Assembly: GCA_009760855.2 (NCBI GenBank) | Contig: WPIO01000042.1 | Span: forward strand, 160,001 to 224,000 | Direction of reading: 5' to 3' | Origin: Cristatella mucedo | Lineage: Eukaryota; Bryozoa; Phylactolaemata; Cristatellidae | DNA length: 64,000 bases | Part shown: one piece after another, positions 22,030 to 32,831 of the stretch | Layout: each line of letters starts with the position of its first letter | Position numbering within the stretch: the stretch's first letter is position 1 | Made by a program: the position numbers and the translations under genes | The notes under the pieces: model-generated | Told to the model about the DNA's origin: nothing | The model's input: only the letters and a program-made list of their open reading frames with translations | Databases searched by the model: none

Positions 22030-22455
22030 TAATGTCCAACAGTTTACCAATACCTGTACAAACCTCAAATCCTTTGGAGACCGTGCATTTAGTTCGTATG
22101 CTCCCAAAGCCTGGAACTCACTTCCGACTTGTGTCGCAACATCCCCTGACATGACCACATTAAAAAAGAACTTACAAACACCTATTTAGGACAGCATTTA
22201 GTGGGTCCCTGTGATTCGTCCTTCATGTGCTTATTCGTGGTGACACTGCTCGTGCTGCCACTAACCACACTTGCTTCCACTAACCACACCTGCATGCTGA
22301 CCTTGTACACGTCACCCCTAACCATGTTATTCGTGTCGTTTATCAAGCATATTACTCACCATTCAATCGCGTTTCCCTTTGAAGCAAATGTAAAGAACCT
22401 TGAAAGAGATTGAGTTCTCTGATGGCGCTTTATCGAGTGCATTATTATTATGATG
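22030..22455 (+). mobile_element. LINE-A 3' fragment
   Basis: Starts in the C-terminal ORF (FTNTCTNLKSFGDRAFSSYA) and runs through tgacatgaccaca to the hairpin and attattatta tail. A short duplication of the accacacttg segment occurs near 22260. Confidence 0.87.
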
Positions 22456-22852
22456 ATTAAAGCAAATTTAAATAATACACAATGAGTAATCCATTCAGTA
22501 ATACTATTTTTTAGCTATTATAAAAAATTGTCGATAAATTAGCGCACGAATTATATTTTGACGTGACCGGTACTCGTAAATGTACGGTATAGGTACTATA
22601 CAATTGTGCCCATGTTTACTTTCTGCAGAGTGAAATTCCTGTACCTTCGTATTACATAGACGGTACCAGTGTTAGTTTTCAATTAATTAGATACTTGACG
22701 GTCTCCATATTACAGCTATTTAGTCCATGTGAAGCATCTTCAGAGTTCTGGATAGTAAGCAGTCACTGCACACAACTGGACAAATACAGCTGTCAATTGT
22801 TGCTATGCTTGCCAGGTAGTGTTAGTAAAATAGTGAACCATTTCATTTGTAG
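22456..22852. other. Upstream flank of family N copy 1
   Basis: AT-rich sequence without recognised repeats. It ends in tttcatttgtag directly before the ATG at 22853, which is a fair splice-acceptor match. The open frame may therefore be an internal exon or begin right after an intron. Confidence 0.4.
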
Positions 22853-23623
22853 ATGCAAGAAGATAAGAAAACCCCACCATCCACTCCCAAGGCAGTTAAA
22901 GTGGAAAAAAAATTATTATCTTCTGCTTCATGTGCTACTCAGTTGGAGAGCTTCTCCGACACATTGAAGTGGAAGAACACCGAGGTTTTTACGGGACCCG
23001 GTCCACAAGGTAGTATCGGCCTGGTTCTTCTTGATGACGAACCATGCCGTAACCGAGAGGTGAAGACCAGGGACCCAGGTCTAGACCATCAACAGTCGAC
23101 CCTGGAGAAGAGGCTACGATCCCTCGAAAGGGAAGTCGTGGCCCTGAAATCCCTCGAAAGGGAAGTCGTGGACCTAAGGGTGGAAGTCGTTGACCTAAGG
23201 CAAGAACGGGGATATTTATATCTCCGTGGACTGGCAGGACATTTAGAGCAAGCTGCCTGCATTCAAGCTTGTGAACAAGTAGGACAACCGTTGGACGAGC
23301 ATCAGGCCAATCGTATTACATTAAGCCGGCTAAAAGTCTGGTTCACAAATGAAAATCTGCCGGCTATAGCGAAAACCAAATTGGTCTCCTGGTGGACCGG
23401 GAGAAAACCCGAGGAAGTGGAGGCGATGAACCCTACTGCCTTGGAAGGCCACGTAAGGGAATATTATCAGTTACACAATTTGGGCAATCAAACCGCACAT
23501 CCTCACATCACAGAAGTTACGACCACAGATATTTTAAGACTAATTAAGTCATTAAGTATGGTGGGAGATGAAAAACTATGCAGGATGATCGCTGCTTACG
23601 AGCAAATGACTGTTGCGATGTGA
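22853..23623 (+). CDS. Unrecognised coiled-coil protein, family N copy 1
   Basis: A 256-codon frame; I do not recognise the family. Residues 1-30 are lysine-rich. Residues ~70-125 are charged and heptad-like, with a 30-nt internal tandem repeat (two SLEREVV segments). The C-terminal ~130 residues (GYLYLRGLAGHL, ITLSRLKVWFTNENLP, TTDILRLIKSL) are conserved in the copies at 28.2 and 29.2 kb. The TGA at 23621 replaces a CGA codon of copy 2. The frame then continues to a TAG at 23750-23752 (GKDLAVGVSLT), which is also copy 2's stop. So this copy is either truncated by a CpG-type mutation or is a pseudogene. Homology continues to ~23990. Confidence 0.65.
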   Translation: MQEDKKTPPSTPKAVKVEKKLLSSASCATQLESFSDTLKWKNTEVFTGPGPQGSIGLVLLDDEPCRNREVKTRDPGLDHQQSTLEKRLRSLEREVVALKSLEREVVDLRVEVVDLRQERGYLYLRGLAGHLEQAACIQACEQVGQPLDEHQANRITLSRLKVWFTNENLPAIAKTKLVSWWTGRKPEEVEAMNPTALEGHVREYYQLHNLGNQTAHPHITEVTTTDILRLIKSLSMVGDEKLCRMIAAYEQMTVAM

Positions 23624-24134
23624 TCAAATCCTGTGCCGCTCCCACCATATACCAAGGTAATTTTAGGGAAAGACCTTGCTGTCGGTGTAAGCCTTACACC
23701 TTCCGACATTGGTTGGTATGAGCTACGCAAAGCAAGATTATTTCCTAATTAGCCTTACACGTTAACCTAGTTAAGCTCCGGCATCAGTTATGATGCATTC
23801 ACTCACTGCTCCTGTGTTAAGTTACTTATGTTACTCCTTGTTTGCTAAATTTGCATACCTTACAATTGTTGAACAAATTTGCCAGCAATATAACTTATTT
23901 TTGCTGCCAAGTTGCTTGCCAAGAAAAAGCAACAGCTGCTTCAGCACTTGTACTTAACCGTTAATTATGATAAGTGATATCAATGAAGTTTAAAATTACA
24001 GTAATCGTTGAAATCAAAATCCGGTCGTTGAAAAAGGCCAGGTCCTAGATTCAAATCGGTTGTCAATTAATCCCACCAGAGCCGATGAGTAGATTGAAGG
24101 TGCATCCAAGTCAATAGTGGGTCTGCATCCTTAT

Positions 24135-24285
24135 TTGTAATAAATACTAGCTGATTTGACAGCAAATCTTTGTATAGTGACCGCAGAGCCCTAAAGGCTT
24201 TCGCTACGGCTGGCAGCAGCAATAAAAGATCACCCACGGCAGGATTCGAACCCACAACTTCGGTCCGACGTCATGTGCTACTTAA
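24135..24285 (-). mobile_element. SINE-1 (tRNA-derived), copy
   Basis: Antisense copy with ctagctgatttgacagcaaat at its 3' end, tataaagg-like middle, and the B-box as aggattcgaacccac near 24240-24255. Confidence 0.85.
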
Positions 24286-24617
24286 ATTTATTTGCAGGCA
24301 CTTAAGAATTTTTTATAACGGTAAGTGGAGTAAATCTGTCTGCAGGTCATTGCAACTATTGGGATATAAAAATTGTCACTTCTCAGTGCTCTTGATCGAC
24401 CTTCTCTGAAGTGCATACCCAATGTTTAGAAGGGCAAGGCTTTGACGGACTTTATTGAAGGATACGGTTTCCTAGGTAGAGTGCCGCTCGTTCTAGTAGC
24501 TCACATAAGATTGTGGGAATGCCTAATCGAGCACCCGGCGTTCCTTGGTTATCGATTCGGATAATCTGGTCACATGCAGTTAAAATAACAATAATTACAC
24601 TAGTAACCATAGTTACT
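24286..24617. other. Unassigned sequence
   Basis: No feature recognised. Confidence 0.35.
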
Positions 24618-24945
24618 CGTATAATAAAAGGAATACATTTGTATCACGCCCTCGGAGAACTTGGTCTCTTTCTATTGACCTAACACATGCTTTAAATTAA
24701 ACACGTTATGGTTCGGGGTAGCGTTCACGATGTCCACGAGGTTAACATCGTTACCAATGACTTGCATAGGATCAGCATGCACAGTGGCAGAATGCAAAGT
24801 GTCAGTTCGCATGAGCATGCACTAATCACGATGACGCGACAAATAGGGCTCGACAAATTTATAATAATAGTAGTAATACTACGTCTGACGTGGCGCTCAA
24901 AGAGACCTCAATCTCTTTCTATGATTGCATGACATTTCAACCCTG
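24618..24945 (-). mobile_element. Two LINE-A 3'-end fragments
   Basis: Antisense LINE-A tails, one from the taataaaag tail at 24618 to about 24860 and a shorter one (taataatagtagtaatac tail, hairpin ctcaatctctttctatg) to about 24945. They lie at the junction where the duplicated block starts. Confidence 0.7.
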
Positions 24946-24965
24946 GACGTCCCTCCCCCGTCGGA

Positions 24966-26111
24966 CATGTACCGAATAAACAGCTGATACATTCGAGAGG
25001 CATCAGTTGCAGCACCTCAGCAAGTGAGCCGACTTGCGGCCATTGGCACTCGTGATTGGTCGGCTGATGGGCTGGGAGAATGGTTTACAAGCAAACTCTA
25101 GTCAAATGACATCATATGAGGCTGAATAGGGTGACCAATTACAACGAGTTAGTTATAAGCAAAGACCAGCTCGTTCAATACCCTCGTGCATACGGCAGTC
25201 CAAGAGCATCAATGGCTTTCAGCCATCACCTCCATGCAGCCAGCAACGAAGAATTGCTTGCTTCAGAGCTCGAGCCGAGGCCTGGGGCGTGAAGTGCCAA
25301 CAGCTTATCGCCGCGAAAAGTGGGCAGTCGAAAGAAAATGAAAAACTTACTGATATGGTTCCAACAGACCCCCTCGAGGTAAGGAGCAACTCTCTGCAAG
25401 CCATCATCCGGTCAGCAACATAGCCAAAAATTATTTTTAAAGGTGTCTGGACGTGGTCCTTGCATGAGCCTACCAATCATAACGCAGGCTGAAGAAGCAG
25501 CAGTACCTGCTTCTGATGCACAGGTCTGATCGAAAGCTATGTAGACCAACGTGGAGTCTACATCGCACAGTAAAGTACTGCTGCCACGCAGGACTCCTAT
25601 CTTGAGCTGGAGAATTTGGCTAATGACCAAGGCCAATATACAACAGACATGCTGCATTGCAGTATATTGCTCAGGAATTCGGTCAAAAAATCTAGCACTG
25701 TTGAGGCTGGACAGAAATCCGGCCCATGATGCACCATTTCGGCAAATCAGCTGCTAGCGCCACGTGCCACACGACGAGCGATACGTGACTGAATGTGTTC
25801 TTGCCTCAGAAAGCTCTTTCTTCTCTTGGCACATCTGGAGGGTGCGGTGGGGATGGGGTGGCGATCGATCGTCACTCCGATCGATCGGAGTGGCAATCAG
25901 GGTGGAGGTCAGGATGGCGATCTATCGGAGTGGTGATCTATCGGGGTGGCGATCTATCGGGGTGGCGATTGGGGTGGGGCAGCAAGCTTTGCTCCACCGT
26001 TGCAAAATGCACGGGCGACACAAAGCCAGCAAATCCCCTCCACTGCAAACGCAGAACTTCTGCTCAAGGCAATCAGTGGCGGAAAGGCAGGCAGCAGCCA
26101 CGCCAGCAGTA
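24966..26111 (+). repeat. Duplicated block A, copy 2
   Basis: Counterpart of 114-1503 in the same orientation, with small deletions and a contracted minisatellite. It ends at agcagccacgccag, 13 bases short of the place where the SHP2-type exon would be. Confidence 0.88.
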
Positions 26112-26112
26112 G

Positions 26113-26135
26113 CCTCACTCGGCGGAAAGCGCGGC
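26113..26135 (+). repeat. 23-bp relic of the 8.55-kb region
   Basis: cctcactcggcggaaagcgc plus ggc is identical to 8551-8573 and sits exactly between duplicated blocks A and B. It keeps the order of the 0-24 kb region. Confidence 0.75.
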
Positions 26136-26136
26136 A

Positions 26137-28179
26137 TGACTAAAACTGGCCAAATAAATTAAAACTTTAGCAGCTCTTTCTCACTATAAGGTTTGCCAGG
26201 TAATAATTACACAAAACAATTTCAAAATATAGTCAACATTTTGGACTAGAACTACACCGATACTCACCCTTGTTGCGATTGCCGGGCACAATCTAGGCTT
26301 TCACTTCTACGTAGATTTAATTCAGATGTACTTCTGATTTTAACGCTCCAAGCCATCCAGCACATCGAATTCTCTTAACTTCCCTACTACATGTATTCAT
26401 GATATCTGCACACGACTGGCAGCAAACTTTCTTAAATTAAAGAATGATAAAACCAGCTTACTGGTTACAGGAACATCAAGTGTGATTCGGAAATAAGAAA
26501 GGCTAACGCTCAAAATCGGCTCTGCCAGCATCACTCCAGTTGATCTAGCATGAAATGTAGATGTTGTATTGCAAAGTGACCTTTCATTAGAACGTACGAA
26601 CCTCAAATGCTTTGCAGACCGTGCCTTTAGTTCGCATGCTCCGAAAGCCTGGAACTTACTCCAGACTTTCGTCACAATATCTCCTTACTTGACCAGTTTG
26701 AAAAGAAACTGAATACGCATCCATTTATCTCAGTATTCATTGGAGCCCTGCAATTCGTCCTTAATGTGCTTATGCGGGCTGACACTGTGCATGCTGCTAC
26801 ATACCATATTACCTGCTGACCCTGTGCATATAACCCCTGACCACACTATTAATGTTGTTTATCAAGCATGCTACTACTAACCATTGGATCGTGCTTCCTT
26901 TGGAGCAAATGTAAAGCGCCTAAAAAGAGATTGAGTTCTCAGGTGGCGCTGTGTCAAACGTATTATTATAACTATTATTGTCATCAATTTGTTGACCCCT
27001 ATCTATCGTGTCCGCGTGATTCGTACATGCTCATGCACAGAAACTTTGCGTTCTGCCACTGACCGTATTCGCATGCTGACCCTTTGCATGTCACTTGTAA
27101 CAATGTTACGCTCGAGGACGCCGTGAATACTACTCCGAAGATCATGCTTCCTTTACAGCATACGTGAATTGAATAGAAAGAGACCGAGTTTTCTGAGGGC
27201 GCTATGCAGATGTATTATAATTATTATTAGAGTAACAAATATTATTGCAGTAACTCTTATTGTATGTCATTAGCCTCAGGTCATGTCCCAGTACCTTTCA
27301 AAAAGCCATAGTCAGGCCATTTCTCAAAAAATCTAACCCGACCAAGAGAACTTGAGCAACTACCGCCCAGTTTCCCTTCAACCATTCCTATCAAAGACAG
27401 GTCGTGGGGGACCAGCTGAACTCGTATATTGAAACTTCAAACCTTGCAAATAAGTTCCAGTCTTGCTTTAGAGCTAATCACTCCAAAGAATCAGCTTCGC
27501 TTAATGTGTACAACGACCCACTTAGGAATGCAGACATGGGTAGAGTATCTCTGCTTCTTTTGCTCGATCTTTCGGCAGCTTTTGATACTATCGATCACCA
27601 AGTTATTCTATAGCACCTCTCATCTCGTATGGGCATCACCGGCACTGAATTGTACTGATTCAGGTTCTATGTCAGTGGGAGACTCCAGAGTACTGATGGG
27701 AACGGACAAAGATCAGCTGAGGACTCTCTAAAGTATGGGGTACCTTAGAGGCCCGCGCTTGGTCCGGTTCTTTTCACGGTTTATACTCTTCCTCTTGCTG
27801 ATGTGATTGCCAAGCATAATCTTGGCTTTCACTTCTAAGCGGATGATACTCAGTTGTACGTTTGCTTTGATCCCTCCCAGCCTTCGAGCACCTCAAATTC
27901 TATCGACTAGATTCCTGTATGTATTGATGACATCCGCACATGGATGTCAGCAAATTTTTTTAAACTAAACGATGATAAACTAACTTACTAGTTATGGGCA
28001 AACCCAGTGTGATTCAGAAATTGGATAGGCTGACGCTCAAAATTGGCTCTGCCAGCATATCTCCTGTTGAATCAGCTCGATATCTAGGTGTCTTGTTCCA
28101 AAGTGACCTCTCGCTAGACAACCACATCAGCTCCACAATCAAGTCTGCCTACTTTCAGGTGCATAAGATTGCTAAGATT
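26137..28179 (+). repeat. Duplicated block B, copy 2 (LINE-A fragments)
   Basis: Counterpart of 11788-14247, carrying the same LINE-A fragments and the same frame breaks (for example the identical 69-residue frame at 27404-27613, ending LSAAFDTIDHQVIL). Roughly 420 bases are deleted at about 26590. Shared frame breaks show that the block was duplicated as DNA and did not arise by independent retrotransposition. Confidence 0.9.
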
Positions 28180-28790
28180 CCCTCGAAAGGGAAGTCATGG
28201 CCCTGAAATCCCTCGAGAAGGAAGTCGTTGGCCTAAGGCAAGAACGGGGATATATATATCTCCGTGGACTGGCAGGACATTTAGAGCAAGCTGCCTGCAT
28301 TCAAGCTTGTGCACAAGCAAGACAACCGTTGGACGAGCATCAGGCCAATCGTATTACATTAAGCAGGCTAAAAGTCTGGTTCACAAATGAAAATCTGCCG
28401 GATATAGCAAAAACCAAATTGGTCTCCTGGTGGACCTTGAGAAAACCGGACGAAGTGGAGACAATGAACCCATATACCTTGGAAGGTCATATAAGTGATC
28501 ACTTTGAGTTACCTAATTTGGGCAATCAAACCGCCCATCCTCGTACCAGGGAAGTAATGACAACTGATATTTTAAGACTTATCAAGTCATTGAATATGAT
28601 GGGAGACGACAAACTATGCAGGATGATCGCTGCTTATGAGCAAATGACATTCGAGATGCGACCAAATCCAATGCCTTGCTCACCGTATAACAAGATGGCT
28701 TTCGGGAAAGACCTTGCCGTTGGTGTAAGCCTTACAGCTTGCGACATTGAGAAGTGTGAGCTACATAGAGCCACATTATTCTCTGATTAG
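28180..28790 (+). pseudogene. Unrecognised protein, family N copy 2 (5'-truncated)
   Basis: The family N frame starts abruptly at the ccctcgaaaggg palindrome, which directly follows the LINE-A sequence of block B. From the ATG at 28197 it is open for 197 codons to a TAG at 28788-28790. It has SLEKEVVGLRQERGYIYLRG, then RLKVWFTNENLPDIAKTKLV, then GKDLAVGVSLT near the end. It lacks the N-terminal ~95 residues of copy 1 but keeps the arginine codon where copy 1 has TGA. Homology continues into the 3' flank to about 29000. The open frame suggests either recent origin or constraint. Confidence 0.65.
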
Positions 28791-29189
28791 CCTTACACGT
28801 CACCCTAGTTACGCTATGGCATCAGTTAAGATGCATCACTCACTGCTCGTTGGCAAAGTTAGTTCAAGTTCCTCGCTGTTTGTTAAATTTTCACAGGATT
28901 GTTGAAAACAATTTCCCCGCAATATAACTTGCTGATGCTGCAAAGTTGCCAGGCTGCTTAGCAGCAAAGGGCGATCACTACTTCAGCAGCATACTCACTG
29001 GTTAGTATGGTAGTGAAGGGCCAGCCAGCGGCTTAATTTTAGGATGCACAAGAACTGCTCGGAGCTTCGAGGATAAAACTTACTACAGCAGCAGTGACGT
29101 TGTGCGCTTGCGAATGAACCAATAAATCTGCTATCCAGAGTTTCGTGAAGATGGGTCCAGTGACATTTTACGATTGCTAAAATCTTGAA

Positions 29190-30300
29190 GAGGACGGGGG
29201 ATGCAGATCTCCAGATCCAACTCCAGTCTATCATGTGCAACCCAGTTAGGGAGATTTTCGAAAAGTGCGTTATAAAGGGTCAGGCAGCTTGACATGGAAT
29301 AAGAGCTACATGAAAGATCTATATTTGTCCTAGTTGGCGACAAACCTGCAATAGAACAGCAAGAATAACCTGAAAACTCAGTCATGGTCAGCTAGAGTCA
29401 GCTCTCGAAAAGAGCATGCATACCTTCCAAAAGAGTATGCAAACCCTCTAAAAGGCTCAAAATTCAGGCATGAATAAAATCCAAAACCTCTCAAATTAAA
29501 TAACAGATGCCACAACTGAAATATCACTTGCAAGGAAGGCCCGGATACATTTAACTTGAGGAACTGGTGACATCTTCAGCAAGCTGCCAGCTTTATTGTT
29601 TGCAAAAGCACGAAAGTCATCAAAAGGCCTGATCAGGTTACCTTTAACATGCTGAATGCATCGTTAAAAGATAACCTTGTGCTGCTACCAAAACTGCTAG
29701 TGCAAGGACCGGAAAAGAACTTGAAGTATCGAACCTCATCTTAGATACACGGAAGTGTATAAGATTTTTAGTTTCGCTTTATAAGGAAATAAATCGTCCA
29801 TCTTCCTTTTCGAAAAGCTGGACGAATCGACATTTGGCGATTGGGTAAATGGCTGAATACTGAAGACATTGCTATATATAAGCCTGTGACTATATGTCAA
29901 ATAAATGTGACTGCATCTTACGGTTTACACGTCATACGCCGAAACAGTTTATGGACACGACCTGGCCATTGGCGTTTAAGTTCGATCTTTGTATGTTGAG
30001 GATTACGAGCAGTCCACATCCAAGTTCTGCTAGGATTAGCCTTACAAGTAACCCTAGTCAAGTCGAATTAAGCTCAAAAAACCATTTAAGATGTATTGTA
30101 ATTGTTACTCGTTATTTGTACCTATAGTTTTCATCCGTAATGTGAAATGTTGAACAAATTCTGCCAGCACTATAACTTTTACTTATTTTGCAATGCTGCC
30201 AAGTTGCAAGCCAACAAAAGGGGGAAACTACTTCTGACTTCAGCAACTCGTCCTTGCTCTAAGGTATGCTAAGCGATAATTTGATTAAAAATTATAGCAA
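29190..30300 (+). pseudogene. Unrecognised protein, family N copy 3 (decayed, full length)
   Basis: Translated pieces match copy 1 in order through many stops and shifts. SSLSCATQLGRFSKSAL matches SSASCATQLESFSDTL (about 29220). FVLVGDKPAIEQQE matches LVLLDDEPCRNREV (about 29325). A basic heptad-like stretch lies near 29405-29460. DIWRLGKWLNT matches DILRLIKSLNM (about 29830). YGHDLAIGV matches the GKDLAVGV motif (about 29950). The 3' flank (gattagccttacaagtaacc, ttgaacaaattctgccagc) also matches copies 1 and 2. It is much older than the other two. Confidence 0.65.
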
Positions 30301-31167
30301 TATTTTTCACATCTTGGGGTAGAACTCAGTCAAAATCAAGCACTTGCTAAAACCAAAAGCTGGGCCACAAATTTAATTCAGATGTTGGGGTTAACTTGGT
30401 CCAAGTAGATTTAATGATTAACAGATTTAACTTTATTTATGACTGCCATCGGGATATCGAGCGTGGCAGAGGAGAGCATACATGAAATGAAATGCATGCA
30501 CCTTCCTCTAAAATTAGACAAAATGTGCTGATAAAGCAAGTGTCCGATCAGTACGACCGGCGTAAGGTCTTCATAAATCTTTGTAACACCGTCGGATGCT
30601 TAAGAATCTGCTCCCGCCGTGAAAAAGCTGGCCCAACAGATATCATACACAGAAGACTCATTCTATTGTAGTTAATTCTGCAAGCGCTCTATGGTAGCAT
30701 TGGATCGAATTAATGACACTTTAAATATTTATAGAGCTGAAATCTGTATGTATTTAGACTGTAGACCCCTTAGCCCAAGCCATACAATCTTAGTGAGACT
30801 TATAATAACGTAATGTATCTTAACAAAATAGCAGATTTAAGGGGGAATGTAAAGAAAGTACTTATAAAATTGGTTTGGCGATCGAATATTTGTTTTAGAT
30901 TACCTTTTAAAAGATAAAAATGTTAGAAGTGGAATCACAAGTTCTGATGACTGACACAAAATATTATGGTAAGGTTAAGACTATTGCTGCAAGTCAGCAC
31001 CCAATCCCTAGAACTCTGAATGAGTGGTAGAAGTAATTCGTGCTTGCATTGCACTTTCCAAGAGTTTCACTCAACCATGGTTTCTTTAAAAGCTTTTTAA
31101 CTGAATGTTCAAAGGATTATTTCTTTAATTTATTATTGTCAATGCCAAGCATAGTTCCATCTTCTTG
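30301..31167. other. Unassigned AT-rich sequence
   Basis: No repeat, exon or RNA gene recognised. Confidence 0.4.
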
Positions 31168-31347
31168 GTGAGCCGTGATGGCACACGAGGTAAGGCTGTT
31201 GCTTGTCATGGCCCCAGTCCCGAGGTCGCGGGTTCGAACCCTGCAGTGGGCGATCCTTTATCGCTGCTGCAAGCGGTGGTGATAGCCGTAAAGGCTCTTT
31301 TGCCGCTATACAAAAGAGGCTGTTAAATCAGCTAGTATTTTTTTCCG
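31168..31347 (+). mobile_element. SINE-1 (tRNA-derived), well-preserved copy
   Basis: Head ggtgagccgtgatggcacac, A-box-like acgaggtaaggctgttgc, B-box gggttcgaaccctgc near 31230-31244, then gtgggcgatcctttatcgc. It ends in aagaggctgttaaatcagct. One of the best-preserved copies with 35931 and 59139. Confidence 0.92.
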
Positions 31348-31584
31348 GAATTAACAGCCTAATTCTTCTCGCGATCAAAGAGGTGAGCAACGTCCACTCA
31401 ACTTGCAGCTTGCAATAAATAATAATACCTTGCTGAAGAGCTGCAATTGACTGGCGACCCATATTTAAGTACTAAATGCCTTGCCCCTAAGTTTCTAGCA
31501 TTGCTACTAGCTTACAACACCCGAGGGAAGAGTTTACCAGCATCCTAAAGTACGTGGGGTTTTCGGAAGTCATGAAAAGTCATT

Positions 31585-31988
31585 GGATGTTATTGCATGT
31601 CACAAAACGTTCCCTGACATAACGGCATTTCAAAAAAAGCTTAAAAAGCACCTAATAATTACAGAATTTGGTGGGTCTTTTGTGATTCATCCTTCGTGTG
31701 CATGTGTCGATTCCGAGTAAAAGAATATCGGATGTAGAAATACTTTGCTCATTAGAAAAGCAGTTCCATATTTATTCTAGCTAAAGTCTCACTCCTCATG
31801 CGGGAATATTCCCCTCTATAAGAATAGCCATTTGCCGGCCCGAGGGTATTATTATAAGCCATACACTATGCCTGCTGCTTTCGGATGTTACCACCAACCA
31901 TTTGGCAATGCTTTCCATACAGCATCTATGAAGTGTCTAGAAAGAGAATGAGTTTTCTGAGGGCACAATGCAAATGTGGTATTATTAT
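31585..31988 (+). mobile_element. LINE-A 3' fragments carrying the hAT insertion
   Basis: A C-terminal/3' piece lies at 31585-31712. The variant 3' end (cctgctgctttcggatgtta, then agaaagagaatgagttttct) is at 31855-31988. Its (att)n tail is split by the hAT element and resumes at 35186. Confidence 0.75.
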
Positions 31989-32060
31989 TAGGGCTGTACC
32001 GGAATTCGGCTCCGGCTCCGGCCGAATTCCGGCCAATTTACAAATCCGGCTCCGGCTCCG
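31989..32060 (+). repeat. hAT left terminal and subterminal repeats
   Basis: The terminal inverted repeat is followed by two blocks of ggctccggctccggcc separated by about 35 bases. Confidence 0.9.
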
Positions 32061-32831
32061 GCCAAAACTTGGCCGGATTTTTTGAATTTTGGTTGAATAT
32101 ATTACTCGTTCCATTTATAAGAGGAAGGAGCTGGCCCGACGTCCCTGCGCTCTGCGTCGGGAGAGGGTGGGGAGGCCGAGAGGACGTTCAGACGCTGATT
32201 GAGCACTCCGACGTCAGGTCGTAACGACATGGTTTTGACCTCGGCTCGCGGCGGAACGTTTCCGAGCGCGGTTAGATTCTCAGACGTCAGAGCGGAACGC
32301 TGCGAGCGGCAGCCCGTCGTCGGTCAGGCCGCACCATAGATTCGTTCGCAGTGCATTTGGTCTCACGAAGCCGCACTTGGCGGAAGCGTGCGGAACTTCT
32401 TCACGGTATACCTTCATTGCAATAGCAGTCACTCTGCAGCCAAGGCGAGACAACTTGCAAATCCGTGCAGGTAACACCACCACTAGCACTGTATATCTTT
32501 TTCGCTTTTTTCCGAAATTTGAGTTTTGCGTAGTGCGCAGTGTTGCTAGCGCCAGACCGCGTCACTACAGAAGTCACTGAACACATTTTGGTTGGTCTGG
32601 TGTGCCGCGACAGCTTTTGGCAGTTAATCGCGCCCCGCTGAAGTACGTAACCTAAAACGGGGCTGCATTCACGTATTTGAATTCTGTACATAGGACCAGG
32701 TCAGTGTGACTGCCGTGGAGAATGCGTGTGTGTGTGTGCGTGCAGTGCGCATAAATTGCTGGCTATACGCGTAAAGGGCGGCCTTATAAATAAATCCAAA
32801 AGTCTTTTAATTGTGTTTTATTTTGAACTAG

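Noticed and set aside
23335-23370. KVWFTNENL in family N as a homeodomain-like helix
   Set aside because: Only the KVWF core is similar; the arginine-rich remainder of a homeodomain recognition helix is absent.
29163-29190. Translated DILRLLKS just upstream of family N copy 3, like the family's DILRLIKS
   Set aside because: It is out of order relative to the rest of copy 3 and too short to be distinguished from chance.
31168-31250. A tRNA gene suggested by A- and B-box motifs
   Set aside because: No acceptor-stem pairing or anticodon arm; the same sequence recurs as part of a ~165-bp SINE.
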